DNA of 64,000 nt from Hydractinia symbiolongicarpus (Eukaryota; Cnidaria; Hydrozoa; Anthoathecata; Hydractiniidae). How positions within the stretch are numbered: the first letter of the stretch is position 1; every line of letters begins with the position of its first letter. Positions 17,803 to 28,659 of the stretch are shown one piece after another. The notes under the pieces were generated by a model that was not told the origin of the DNA, did no database searches, and saw nothing but the letters and a program-made list of their open reading frames with translations. The position numbers and the translations under genes were made by a program. The DNA is taken from NCBI RefSeq assembly GCF_029227915.1, contig NC_079883.1, forward strand, positions 24,800,001 to 24,864,000. Reading direction: 5' to 3'.

Positions 17803-18535
17803 CCCTATTCGGTCCGGGGGGGGGGGGGGGGGGCGGATTCCGCCCCCCCCTGACGGTTTTTTTTTAATAACTCCTGATTGCTTTCTTATATGGCTATGAT
17901 ACTTACTGAGTTTCAACATTTATCTATTAGACACCTGCATGCTAAATTTTTAGGTGCCATACCTTTCAGAGGCGTTGATTATGGCCATTACTCGAAACTA
18001 CCCCTAAAAATCTTTATGAAATCCTTATAATGGGGAAAATATAATAACTCCTGTTAGGATTATCCTTAGAACTTGAAACTTGCAACACAACTTTGTTTCA
18101 TCAAGAAGAATCATTTTGAATAATTTTGACACGTGACTATTCCGATTTCCCGATTTTGTCGGATTTCACCCGAAAGTCGGAAAAAAACTTTTTTTCGGGC
18201 AATTTTTGGCAATTTTTTATTCGATCCATGTAAAAACCGGAAGAATTTTATTTAGCTTTCAGAAACTTCCAACAGAATGTAAAAATTCGCTCTAGAACAA
18301 AAGTAATTATATTTTAAGCAGATAGTGGCATTTTTAACAATTTTCAAGCTTCTGAGGACGTCACAGAAAATGTGCTGACGCAAGCAAAAATTTATTGCCA
18401 CCATTTTGTTCCTTTTATGACGTACTATAAGTGTGCCAAGTTAGATTCAATTTGAACAATCCTATAAAAAGTTATTGAGGGCGGATTCCCCCCCCCCGGT
18501 CATAGTATGTTCGAAAAACCCCGGACCGAATAGGG
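17803..18535. mobile_element. piggyBac-like MITE, copy 2 (reverse of copy 1)
   Basis: A 733-bp copy of the element at 2039-2783 in inverted orientation. It has the same CCCTATTCGGTCC termini and TTAA at 17799-17802 and 18536-18539. The paralogous position in block D2 (about 49556-49580) reads straight through without it (…CATCTTCTCTCCTAAAAACAAC…), so it inserted after the segmental duplication or was lost cleanly from D2. G runs of more than 10 flank a GCGGATTCCGC palindrome. Confidence 0.85.
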
Positions 18536-19260
18536 TTAATTCAACTTCTGTTCGTTTATTGGAGTATGCAATTGCAAAACAAAATATAAATTTGCGACGT
18601 AAAACACAGGTTTGGAGATGAGAAACAAGCAAATGGCATTTAGTGTTGGCAGTTTTTTGCCGACATGAACTAAATTAAATAGCCTACAAAGATGACTTTT
18701 ACAGTGACTTATTTGTTTACATAGTCTGTTGAAAACGGTTAGCGGTGAATGACGGCAGGCAAAAATGCACATGCTTAGCTAGAGACGGGCCCATCTTAAA
18801 TTTTATTTCGGGACTAAAGCATCGCCTTATCTTAATATTCACATGAAGTTTAGATTTCTTGGAGATCAGGAAATATAATAATTTGGTTTGGAGACACAAT
18901 TTTTTAGACTATTGGAAACTTTCTACAGAATTGATGATGAAGTGACAAAATAGCTAGCTGCAAAGATAATACTTGAGAAACAAAAGTAGTATATAGAGAT
19001 GCAACCCTCTAAAGTATCTGCGCTTATGAAAAATCTCCCTTATTACAAGGATTTTTGTTAAATGACAATAGCACATCAAAATTATTGACAAAATACAAAA
19101 CAATGAAAAAAAATAGATAGAAATAAAACACAATAAGCAAATAAGCAATCCAACCGGAATAAAATAAATAAAACAATGTAAATTTGAAAGTCATTTAGTC
19201 AGTTGGGACAAAACACAATAAGCAAATAAGCAATTCAACCCGAAAAAATGGGGACACATT

Positions 19261-19530
19261 TCCTTTAATAATACAAATGTTAAGTTTTCTGACGTTTCGG
19301 TGCGACGTCAATAACACTACTTTAACTGCAATATCTTAACTTAAATTAATGAAACCATTACAGTGCACTTGAATCTTTCAGGCCAAATAACTTGGGGACC
19401 ACCTAGGATCAATATGGGTATATTTTCTAAACCTGACTCGCCGAATCTGTTTCGGAATAAACGGGTTGATAACGTCATCAAAATACCTTCAAACCCAATA
19501 TCTCTGCAACCGCTTGACGTGCATAGGACT
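19261..19530 (+). mobile_element. Truncated Helitron, 5' portion
   Basis: Starts with TC…TTTAATAATAC and then matches the body of the tandem Helitrons at 30181-32239: ATTACAGTGCACTT, AATAACTTGG, CGTTTCGG, AACGTCATC, ATCTCTGCAACCG. Similarity fades near 19530. The left flank equals that of the microsatellite-bearing Helitron at 55070 in block D2, so this is the same ancestral insertion. Confidence 0.7.
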
Positions 19531-20068
19531 TCCACACACTTTAACGGTTTGATTTATATGTTTATGACGTGAAGAAAGATAATGTTCTTTAAGTTACAAG
19601 ACAAATTTAGTCAAGTCCAGAATTAAGTATATTTTGCTGAGAAAGAAAGATAATAATTTTCTCAGTCATTATTTCAGGAACTTGCCATAAAGAGTTGAGA
19701 ACAAAGAATACAATTCTATACACAAAAGTATTCGAAAGTATCACTGAAAATTCATTGACAGATATAAGTCCCTTCGTAATCCAAGTGAAATTAATTTCAA
19801 CGTAGAAAATCATTTTATTGCAATTTGTGAAATGAGGAATTGTTGCAAATAAAAGCTCGCCTGTAACAGATGTTATTTAGTCAAGTACTCCAAAATATCA
19901 AAATTTCAGTATTGATTTGGCTTATATCAATATCGTGTACCATCAATCACTGTACAGCCACACTGGTTTCTTCGCATGACTTCACAATTCATCATTTGTT
20001 AATATCAATGTTTGCTACAATTGCCCGGCAAATTTTGATGCACCTTATGGAAAGCAACGCACCTCACA

Positions 20069-21740
20069 TTGTATCATTCAATTTATAACAATAAAACCTC
20101 TCGTTCAGGATCCTTAATGCTTGCCCTGTTAATCTTGGTGCAAGGAATGTACGGACCGGAGCGTGCAACCGCAATAATATGCAGTGAAATTGATGCAGCT
20201 GGTATTATTATATGTGCTTTCAGTGAAGTACGTCATCCAGGTACGTGCAATATGATTGAAAAAATTCACACAATCTTCTGGGGCGGTGGTGAAGATAAAC
20301 AAGCTGGTGTTGGTTTTGCAATCAGTAATAGGCTTCTCGCTCAAACTGAAATGCCGAACCCTGTCAATGACAGAATAAAGACATCACGTATACAGCCTGT
20401 CAGTGTTTTTTTTCTTACACTCATCAGCGTTTATGGACCTACTATGCAAATACTACAGGAAGAGAAAGAACCGTTTTATGAGACCCTCGAAGACTGTTTA
20501 GATAAAGCGAAAGATGACAACATTATTATTCTCGATGACCTAAACGCACGTGTTGGGAATGATTGTTCCTCTTGGTCCACAGTTCTTGGTAAACATGGAG
20601 TCGAAAATATGAACTGGAACGGTCTCATCTTACTTGAATTCTGTTCCAGATATCAATTGACTGTTATGGGAACAATGTTTCAGTTGAAAAAACATTCTCA
20701 AGAACACTTGGCAACACTTACGCTCAAAACACTGGCACCACATTGAACACATACTATCCAACAGGATTGCAAAGCAAAATATCACAGTTACTAAAGTATG
20801 TCCTACAGCTCATTGTTTCACTGACCACAAACTTCTAATCTGTAAAAATTAATTTCACAATAAGCAAAATGAAAGAAGGTATAAAGGCACCAAAGAAGTT
20901 AGATACCCATATGTCTAATGAGAAGATACAAATGCTAAACCAATTCCTTGATGAAAAACTGCCAGAATGCACATTGAATTGGGAAGAATTTAAAACTCTC
21001 CTCCAAGACGCTGCGAAACATACTTTTGGTAAAAAAATGAAGAAATCTGATGACTGGTTTGATGACCACGACGATGAATTATGGCAACTTCTGAAAAACA
21101 AGAGACTTCATCGGAATGAACTCAGAGCTCGTATCAGGATGTTAAAAAATCAATAATTTCAGAAAAAAGCTAATAAAGCTGAGCACTTTGTCGAAGTGCA
21201 AAACCACCGTGAGTTCTATGCAAGTATCAATAATTGATCCCTTCGAATACAACAGCGGTATAAAGCAGGGTTGTAAGTTAGCTCCGACACTTTATAGAAT
21301 ATACGCTGCCCTATTACTTCTGCTTGCTTAAAAAAACATTGGTCATTCGTAAAGTATTAAAATACGATTTCTGTATGATGTTCGATCTAAAGAGACTTAA
21401 AACCAAATCAAAATGCTATCTTGACTTTATCAGAGAAACACAATATGCAGATGATATAGCTATTTTCAGCAATTCATCCTTTTGTTTGCAGGCTCTTTTG
21501 ACAGTTTACAACGAAATGTCGAAAAAGATGGGTCTTTCAATTAACATCAGTAAGACCGAAACCATGTTTAAAAATACGAAAAAACCTACCATGTTGTCAA
21601 TATTTAATTTCGATATTCAAAATCAATTAAAATATTTCTGTCCTCTGGTTGGTCTAAGGGTAGTTTCTAAAGCAGTGATGAAGAAATTTTTGTTTATATG
21701 CTTTATGTTGTCTGCAGCCTAAACCTTCATCGTTGCTGCA
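20069..21740 (+). pseudogene. Non-LTR retrotransposon (LINE) relic: APE endonuclease + RT
   Basis: Decayed LINE on the plus strand. The first open segment (20069-20746) is an AP-endonuclease-like domain: GIIICAFSEVR, GVGFAISNRL, SVYGPT and the DDLNARVGND motif that corresponds to D-x-N near the C-terminus of the domain. A frameshift near 20700 leads to a linker (20869-21156) ending KNKRLHRNELRARI. RT follows after a deletion: SGIKQGCKLAP near 21250, then the catalytic YADDIAIFSN box at about 21445-21475 and the downstream MGLSINISKTETM segment. Stops, frameshifts and an internal deletion make it inactive. The clade is not determined; craniofacial-development-protein-2-like endonucleases of animal LINEs are the nearest type I recognise. 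Confidence 0.7.
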
Positions 21741-21744
21741 GCCA

Positions 21745-24140
21745 TGTGTCATTACAGTGGAAAAAGAAGACTTTAATGGTGGAGTAACCGTTTCTTGCTT
21801 CGATGATCTCTATGTTACATTCAAGTGGTTGTGATCGGCTATACAATTTTAAGAACGCTCTTTCTTCAGCTAATGAGTTGTCAGAAGGTAGCAGACGCGC
21901 AAGTTTTGTTTGTAAACGGAGATGTTGTATGTCATACTTAGTGGCAAGAAATTAACATTCCATTCTTTACTCTTTGGGTACTAGTTTTATCGTTGGCGTT
22001 TTTACATCTGTGTGAAATCTGAAGAAGAATGAAATTAACATAAGTAGTTCTTTGCTGTTATTCCACTCTTGACTCCTATTTACTTTGTAACTTCATATTG
22101 TAAATGCAAGACGGATACAAAAAGCGATTCTGCAATAACACAATATACCATATCGTCAAAAAAAAAATCAGCAAAAAATTAGTGGGCAAAAATATAAAGT
22201 CGGCAACAATATTAGTCACTTGGACAAAAGTTAGTCACTTTTTGCCGACTAAATTTTTAAATTTAGTTACTTTTTGCCGACCAAAAAATGATCAAAACAG
22301 TTTAGATTTTGAAGGTTTTTTTTTAAAATAAAACAACAACAACAAAAATTGTTATAAGTATATAAAAAGTTTAGTCAATTTGAAGAATAATTGCATGAAA
22401 CTGATGAAAACATTAGTCATCTAGCCAAAATTTAGTCACTTCTTGCCGACTTTTTTTACCGATAAGCCATGAAAATGTTTTTATTTTGCGATACATTGAG
22501 ACTCTAGCAGAAGTTAATAGTTGCCATATTCTCCCCTTTATAACCAATCCAATTTAACGTCTTTGCTTCATTCTAGTCGTTTGAGACTAAGTATAGTGTT
22601 AAAAAGCTCTCCGCCTAATGTCAGCCTAAAGTTTTTATTAAACTATAGCTTCAACTAAAAACAAAAACATGTAGTTTTTATTACTTCAGTGCCCTTACGT
22701 ATATCTTTTTAGGGGCGTATGATAACCTTAAGAGATTTCATACCAGGTGAAAAAAAGATTCAAAAAATATCGATGCAATAAATGTATGACCGGTGAATTG
22801 GCATGGATATCACAGGCTATTGACTGTTTGTAAACGTTTTGACCACCCACAAAAAATGGCCTCCCTAGCACGGGGACGAGAAACCTGTCGGTGCTTCGCT
22901 GTTGAAAGGGGGAGTATTCGCTAAAATAATGGAAATATCAGGAGGGGGTTTTCAGATAAATAACCAATTGGGAACTAAAGATCTTTTAATTTACATTCGA
23001 TTCCTTAAAAGTAGGTTGAAATTTGGCAAAAGGATTAAAGCACCTCAGTGCTGGAAAAGTGAAAGCTTCTCAACTGTTTTCTTCATTCTTTTGTTTTGCA
23101 ATACTTCTAAGATTACTATTCGCATTTTACCAAGATTACAGTTTTGTATACTACTTTCCACGCATTTTTTTTAGTTTTTTGTTTTGTTTACCTAAAAGAC
23201 AATCTATAGCTAGCTACCCAGCCACCTAAATTCTCTGTTATTTATATATTTTTACACGTTAAGATTAATATATTGTCATGTTTTCTAGCCTCATATCAAT
23301 CTTAGACAAACCAGTTCGAAGATTTTGACTACAAGATTATAAAGGAGCCTTATTTATTTCTGTTCTTTTATAGTTTTTACTTAATTTAGTATATTACTAT
23401 TTGTTTGTATTTAGGAGTTGTGGTTATCTACCTATCTACCTTTTCCACTCAAAGAAAATATTTCAGCGGAACAAAACGGAATAGAACAAAAAAGCTTCTG
23501 AGTATACGTACTTAAATTGCTTACATTACGTGGAGGAAAACTTTTTTAACAAAGGTGGAACTTTCGTACATTCAGTTAGAGAGCTTGTTAAAAATTTTTT
23601 TAAAAAAGATTAAAATTTTTATGTAACGCTACTTTTTTGAATTCATTATCTTTTGTCAAACCTGACATAATCCCGATAATCTGAGCAGCAAACACCAAAA
23701 AAAGTATTTGTATTTTCTTGAAGCGTCACAAATATTTTAACAACACTATCCTTTATCAAGTCGAGTCATTTTACCAGCCCCTTTACCAATATGACCTGGT
23801 TAAAACTGAGTTTTATGAAAAAAGTAGAGACACTTCGAACATCTGATAACTGCGTTAGCTTTTTGGTCGTTCGGATGCTCGAATTATCAGGACCAACTTT
23901 CACATTCCAAAGTTTTATAGCTTATATTTAAAATGCTTAGGTTGGGTGATAAAAGTCAAATTAACATGTTAAACTTGGTTGATTCGTTGGCTCAATTATT
24001 ATTTAGGAAACATTATATGATAACATACAGTCACACCTCCGTTAGGGTTAGATTGTTGATGCAGGATCTACATTCTGTGTTATTTCATTAACAAGACATT
24101 TGTCAACTCGATTATTGAAATGAATAATAACAATAATAAT
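21745..24140. other. No recognised gene; AT-rich with short repeats
   Basis: Around 22190-22450 the phrases TTAGTCACTT and TTTTTGCCGAC recur several times in both orders, suggesting a decayed small repeat. Open stretches such as 22902-23174 are short and show no domain or splice context. I see nothing else to support. Confidence 0.45.
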
Positions 24141-24145
24141 ACTAA

Positions 24146-25600
24146 CTAGCCGAATTCCCGTGGAAGAATCCACTAATCTTTCATTAAACCGATGTAAGAG
24201 ATACCAAACAAAAACATACAACACAGTAATTTGAATTTTCAAAACTCACATTTCAACCTCGACTCCGGGCTCTTTGTCTCTTTTATAACGGGATGGCAAA
24301 AAGAGAAAAAGCCCTGGGATCGAGGTTGCTCACAATCTGCATTATTATATATTTATAAACGCTGAAACAAAACATCTAAAAATATAAGATTGTGCAACAA
24401 AAAAAAGTTATAAAAAAAATTATGAAGAAAAAATGGAAAATGTCCAAAAAAATCAAAGGCGTCTAACAACCGTTAAGTAAAAAGCGAAATACGCTAAAAC
24501 TATATACTTGCTTGGCCAGGAAGAAAAAGGATACCAAACATTAAAAAATAATCCAACATTTTTCGTTAAGTCATACAAAATCAGCTATTCAGTCTATTGC
24601 ATACGGCAAGCCTTCCAAAGTTATACTCAAAATATAAGAAATTAATAGTTAAAAACACATAAAAGAGAAATATAAAAACTTGAATCATTTGGTATATTGT
24701 ATATCTACTGAAATATTTCAATCCAAAATATTAAAAGAACAGTTTGCTTTAACAGACCCAAACGCTGTTTTTATAAGAATAGTGGGTTTTAGTTTCAGCC
24801 TCGATGTTCTTAACTTTTTTGACAAATGCTATCCTCATTATTCTCAATATGCTCTTAGAATGACTATGGCGTGAAAATACCTTTAATGCCTCAATAAAAT
24901 AAAGCATGCTGTAAGTTACTATAGCTAGCTAATTGCCATTGCATGGACACAAAAAAGTTCAGTTAGTTTGATATACAATAAAAAAAGTAACCATTAATCA
25001 ATTTTGTGCGTCATACAAATGTTCATATTTAAACTATCATGCTTAGACATATTCTTAGGACATTCTAAACTTCTGGTCTATTTTTCAGAGTATATTCTTT
25101 ACAAAATAAGTTCTTCAAGAAAATATTTTCCGGCTCAAGACAAAACAACAAACTTAATATTTAAGGAAAAATTTAGCTCTGAAGGAAACGGTTAAAATAT
25201 CGTTATACACCAAGATTCATTTTTCTATCAAATAATTTAAACAAAACACCTGCTTTTCGTTCGCTTTCTCAGTTAGGTCGCTAGCTAGGGTTCTTTGAAT
25301 AAAAGTTTAATCATTTTTTTACTTCGATTACTATATTTCGCTTCATCCCAAAGGGAACGAATTGAAAATGTATAGCTACAATTGTCTGATGCATTTCCAG
25401 TAAATTCTTTTTGTGATATCATATCATCGTATGTCTTTCTTCATTTTAAAAAATATTTCCACAACACCAGTTTGTTTTTTACATTTAAGATTCGAATTAC
25501 ATTCATATTCGAATGCGATACAACCTCGGTCCCAGACCACAAAAATGGAAAATAGAAAAACATATAAGCTTTAATCTAACCTACCAATGAGTAAACTTTA
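24146..25600 (-). mobile_element. Helitron-ended repeat, inverted relative to 58505-60755
   Basis: The 3' end on the minus strand is a hairpin (GTGGATTCTTCCAC), ten bases, CTAG at 24146-24149, then a host T. The body matches in reverse the region 58700-60755: the CATCGGTTTAATG segment, the CCTCGAC/GGGATGGCA segment, and TATAGCTAGC near 24920. The 5' boundary near 25600 is uncertain. No Rep/helicase frame is present, so it is non-autonomous. Confidence 0.55.
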
Positions 25601-25805
25601 TTTGAAATAACTTTTTTCAGGATTAATTTGAAAAACAGACAACCTTCTTCACATCGGTTTTCTTTTGTCAGTTGATAAACAACTTGTTTCCATGAGATAC
25701 TGTGCGCACATGGTAAACCGGGGGTAAAATTAGATTATTTTAACCGTAACGGCCGAAAACGGCGCTGTAGCATACCTTACTTGTATTTGGATTGGAGTCG
25801 TACTA

Positions 25806-25889
25806 TTTTTCACTCAGTTTTAAATTCGCGCAACTTAAATTCGCGCATCCTAAGGTGGAGATATTCGCTCAGTTTTATATTCGCGCACC
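25806..25889. repeat. Left subterminal repeats of the pogo-like element
   Basis: Three TTCGCGC motifs (25825, 25840, 25880) and two copies of a block TTTTTCACTCAGTTTTAAAT / GATATTCGCTCAGTTTTATA. These are candidate transposase binding sites in addition to the very short TIR. Confidence 0.6.
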
Positions 25890-26095
25890 CCAAAATGTCT
25901 ACTCTCGTTAAAAACTCTGCATATTGTTCTAAAACGATGGTCGAAATGTCTTTCAATTGAAATTTATTCGTCAAACTAAAGCAAACGTTGCAAATCAAAG
26001 GAGATTTTAAAAGCTATTAATTACAGTACAGTTTGGTAGATCTTTTCTTTTTCTTCAAACAGTTCTTTTCAACAGCATAAAAAATAATACAAAAA

Positions 26096-27508
26096 TTATT
26101 CGAAAGGGTCCTCTTTGTGAACTTGCTCTCTAAGTGCATCGACGATTCCCGATCTGCGCCAACCGTTTATTATGATTTCTTTTCTTGTACGAATATGATC
26201 ATAGTATTTGGTGACCCATTTAGCATGTAGAGGCTTGAGAATGCTGATTTTCAAGTCGACAGAAACATTTTCTGGTGCAATTCCATTAGCGATCTGGGCT
26301 TGCACTTGTTCAGCATACCACGTCTGTGCTTGGTCACGTAAAAATGATTTACATGATCGATTGACAGTAAGGTCAAGTGGTTGGAAGTAATTTGTCATAT
26401 TATGAGGAACTGGAACCATCTTTCCATGATGTTTTTCGACTAGATCTTTGACCTTGTCAGTCCATTGTGCTTTGAATACATCTGCAATCAATAGCCATTT
26501 CTTTGATGAACGAAAACCAAGCTCTTTTTTCTTCTTTTGGACGTAAGGTACGAGAACCTTGTTGATGAGCTCAATTGATTTTTCTTCGTTTGACCAATGA
26601 TTAATGCTATGTGTGATATTGAACTCTTCGGGAAAGTCGAATGTAGGATGGCAGCGGGCTGTTTTACCCTGGTAGATTATTTGCATCGGTAGGAAAACTC
26701 CAGAGAGACTGATTGAGAAAGTCCCTGTTACTTGACGATAATCAGCAGAGTTAGCTATCGGTACTAGCTTTTCGTTTTTCTTATCCATTGTATACTTGCT
26801 GAGTAAAATAAATGGCAATGGTGTCTGGTCAATGTTTATCACTAGATCGTCAGGTATATCGTGAGCATCAACGAGTTCTTTAATAGAACGATGAAAAGAA
26901 AATCCCATCTCTTCCAAAAAACCGGGAGACACGGGTTGTTTTGCTGTTGTTGCACGTCGCTTTGTAAAACCAATCCGTCGGAAAATTGATTGACACCAAG
27001 AAAAATCCAAGTTTATTTGACCTCCATTTTTCTTCAACAGCGAACGGTCATTTGCCAAGACAATCCCTTTTCCAATGGCTATAGCAATATTGTAATTCAC
27101 TGCGCATCCAGCTTTTCTCATGTTTTTGATCATCTCAAGAACTTTTTCATCGATTTCGGCTGGAAGAAGGGGTTTAGCACCACGATGCTTTCTTGGCAGT
27201 TCTCTCAATTCCCCTTGATCTGTTTTGGCTTCTTTGTAGCTTTTGACGATACCTTGAACCGTAGATTCAGGGACTCCAAACTTTCTTGCAGCAGGTCGTA
27301 TGCCATAAACTATAGCCCATTTCCCAATCTCTGCACGCTGCAGCTTGTCATAATCGCTATATTTTTGCCTTTTCTTTTTTGGTTGGGGCTCGCTGATCAT
27401 CTGCAACTGTTTTTGAACCTCATTTTGTTCAGAATCTCCTAGACCACTAGCTTGTGCACTCTCTGAGACAGTATCTTCAATTTTCTTAAAATACTTAAAA
27501 AGTGCCAT
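26096..27508 (-). CDS. Pogo-like (CENP-B/Tigger-type) DDE transposase, DD35D
   Basis: 470 aa from the ATG at 27508 (MALFKYFKK), preferred over an upstream non-ATG extension. It would cut and join the transposon ends in the nucleus. Residues about 45-105 are basic and then form a helix-turn-helix of CENP-B/psq type (YDKLQRAEIGKWA…AARKFGVPESTVQGIV). A second DNA-binding-like region precedes the catalytic core. Core acidic residues: D227 in NIDQTPLPF, D343 in LLIADVFKAQW and D379 in NYFQPLDLTVNR, with 35 residues between the last two. GTFSISLSG and IYQGKT are typical of the core of invertebrate pogo-like transposases. The third residue is D rather than E, as in pogo/Tigger relatives. The frame is intact, of normal family length. 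It is divergent from the HIRAN gene, with 166 bp between start codons. Confidence 0.88.
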   Translation of the reverse strand: MALFKYFKKIEDTVSESAQASGLGDSEQNEVQKQLQMISEPQPKKKRQKYSDYDKLQRAEIGKWAIVYGIRPAARKFGVPESTVQGIVKSYKEAKTDQGELRELPRKHRGAKPLLPAEIDEKVLEMIKNMRKAGCAVNYNIAIAIGKGIVLANDRSLLKKNGGQINLDFSWCQSIFRRIGFTKRRATTAKQPVSPGFLEEMGFSFHRSIKELVDAHDIPDDLVINIDQTPLPFILLSKYTMDKKNEKLVPIANSADYRQVTGTFSISLSGVFLPMQIIYQGKTARCHPTFDFPEEFNITHSINHWSNEEKSIELINKVLVPYVQKKKKELGFRSSKKWLLIADVFKAQWTDKVKDLVEKHHGKMVPVPHNMTNYFQPLDLTVNRSCKSFLRDQAQTWYAEQVQAQIANGIAPENVSVDLKISILKPLHAKWVTKYYDHIRTRKEIIINGWRRSGIVDALREQVHKEDPFE

Positions 27509-27674
27509 GATTACATTTTCAACGGAGATCTGTTTTAGAAAGACAAAACCATAACACAAACATATCAATGCAATGACATCTTACGTTCGAAAAGAAATTT
27601 TCGTTCGATTTTGCAATGCAATTGCATCCTCGGATGAAAACAATCACGTTGCATTTTGACAAGTGATTTTAAAA
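27509..27674. promoter_or_regulatory. Divergent promoter region between transposase and HIRAN gene
   Basis: The 166 bp separating the two start codons must hold both promoters unless the transcripts begin in other exons. It contains CGTTCGAAAAG / TTTTCGTTCG elements and a repeated GCAATGCAATTGCAT-type motif near 27613. No clear TATA box stands out. Shared control of both genes is inferred from this arrangement. Confidence 0.4.
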
Positions 27675-28430
27675 ATGGCTGAGGGAAACTGCGTCGGTTG
27701 TCAAGCTATGACAAAATATCTCTGCTTAAAGTGTGGTGACTTTGCCTGTAACAGAAGTTTAAATTGTTCTGTGCCAACATCTGAAAGTTACCCTGGGTGG
27801 ACAGAATGCAAAGTCGCACTGTGCATGAAATGTGAGAAAGAAGAACATGCCTCTTTTTATCAGGATCACCATCTTGAAGATGGAAAAGATTACAATAAAA
27901 GCGAGGCTCAAGACCAAAGTGAAGTTGAAGGAGCACAGGAACTCGAAGACTTACATTTGACTTCAGATGATCATGATCTTGTTATTGATTGTGCTTCCAG
28001 AGGATTTCACGAGTACCGAAAGATTTGGTTACCAAAGTTAGGACAAAGGCTTACCGTGAAACGGGATAAAGCTAACCTTTTTGACCCATATTCCATAGGA
28101 CTATACTATCAAATCAAAGGAAAGATCGAGAAACTTTCAATTGTAGGGCATCTTCCACGAGAAATTTCCCGCTTTTGCAAATTCTACCTTGAATACAACG
28201 GTGTGATCAATGCAACAGTACGAATGACAAAGTTCCGCAGAAGTCCTTTGCCTCAAGGGGGCTTGGAAATACCAATTAAATTATGTGTTGGAAAAGGAGA
28301 TTCAAGTAACGAAGTCTTCCGAAAAATGAAAGGGTTCATGCTCGAAAATTACCTTGAGCCAGAGAAAATCCCGCTGGAGATAAAGGTCGAGGAGGAAGAC
28401 GAAGACGAAGAAGAAGAGGTTTCATTGTAA
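27675..28430 (+). CDS. HIRAN-domain protein with N-terminal Cys cluster, second gene of the pogo-like element
   Basis: 251 aa, ATG at 27675 (MAEGNCVGC); the frame upstream has only a GTG. Residues 6-58 hold C6-x2-C9, C17-x2-C20, C25, C31, C45, C50-x2-C53 and H58, a probable zinc-binding module of B-box/treble-clef look. An acidic linker (about 62-98) follows. Residues about 100-205 match the HIRAN fold: RGFHEYR, GQRLTVKRDKANLFDPYSIGLYY, and IVGHLPREISRF with the following beta region. The C-terminus is acidic (EEEDEDEEEEV). HIRAN domains of HLTF and Rad5-type proteins bind DNA 3' ends. Here the domain stands alone, without helicase or RING. A role at transposon ends, in repair after excision, or in regulating transposition is inference. 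It lies inside the TIRs and has no intron. Confidence 0.8.
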   Translation: MAEGNCVGCQAMTKYLCLKCGDFACNRSLNCSVPTSESYPGWTECKVALCMKCEKEEHASFYQDHHLEDGKDYNKSEAQDQSEVEGAQELEDLHLTSDDHDLVIDCASRGFHEYRKIWLPKLGQRLTVKRDKANLFDPYSIGLYYQIKGKIEKLSIVGHLPREISRFCKFYLEYNGVINATVRMTKFRRSPLPQGGLEIPIKLCVGKGDSSNEVFRKMKGFMLENYLEPEKIPLEIKVEEEDEDEEEEVSL

Positions 28431-28571
28431 TTTTAATTTTATTTAAAACAGAAAAGAAGTCACTATACCAGCTGAAAACTATCTCAAATTTTTACTTACA
28501 AAAACTGTTACTAAATTACATATCAATTTACGGTTTCTTAAGCGACTTCCAAGTTTGTGATAGGAAAGCTA

Positions 28572-28645
28572 TTCGCGCGGATTATTTTTCGCTCAGTCTT
28601 AATTTCGCGCACCTTACGTCTGCGCGAATTCTAGTACAGCGCGAA
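28572..28645. repeat. Right subterminal repeats of the pogo-like element
   Basis: Four TTCGCGC motifs: two direct (28572, 28604) and two reversed (28622, 28639). It includes a block ATTTTTCGCTCAGTCTTAAT that repeats the left-end blocks in the same orientation. Confidence 0.6.
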
Positions 28646-28659
28646 TTTTAATACAAGTA

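Larger units (their letters stand above)
12665..19260. repeat. Segmental duplication, block D1 (paralogous to 45690-55075)
   Basis: Collinear with 45690-55075 once the Gypsy element there and the MITE here are removed. Shared landmarks in order are the gag relic, the minus-strand repeat-protein relic, the candidate exons near 15.8 and 16.7 kb, the region near 17.1-17.8 kb, and the stretch 18540-19260. The similarity stops at a Helitron 5' end in both copies. Confidence 0.85.
25780..28657. mobile_element. Complete two-gene pogo-like DNA transposon (transposase + HIRAN protein)
   Basis: A 2878-bp element with inverted ends CTTGTATT / AATACAAG, flanked by TA on both sides (25778-25779 and 28658-28659), the target duplication of the Tc1/mariner-pogo group. 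The strict TIR is only 8 bp. Inside each end are TTCGCGC motifs and 27-28-bp blocks of the form TTTTTCGCTCAGTTTTAAATT. Between the ends are two divergent intact frames: a DD35D transposase (27508-26096, minus) and a HIRAN-domain protein (27675-28430, plus). Both termini enclose both genes, which argues that the second gene is cargo or an accessory of the transposon. There is no in-frame stop in either gene, so the copy may be young. Confidence 0.8.

Noticed and set aside
24050-24242. Short open frame overlapping the Helitron-ended repeat
   Set aside because: It is a frame across the conserved hairpin-CTAG end of a repeat and has no protein similarity.
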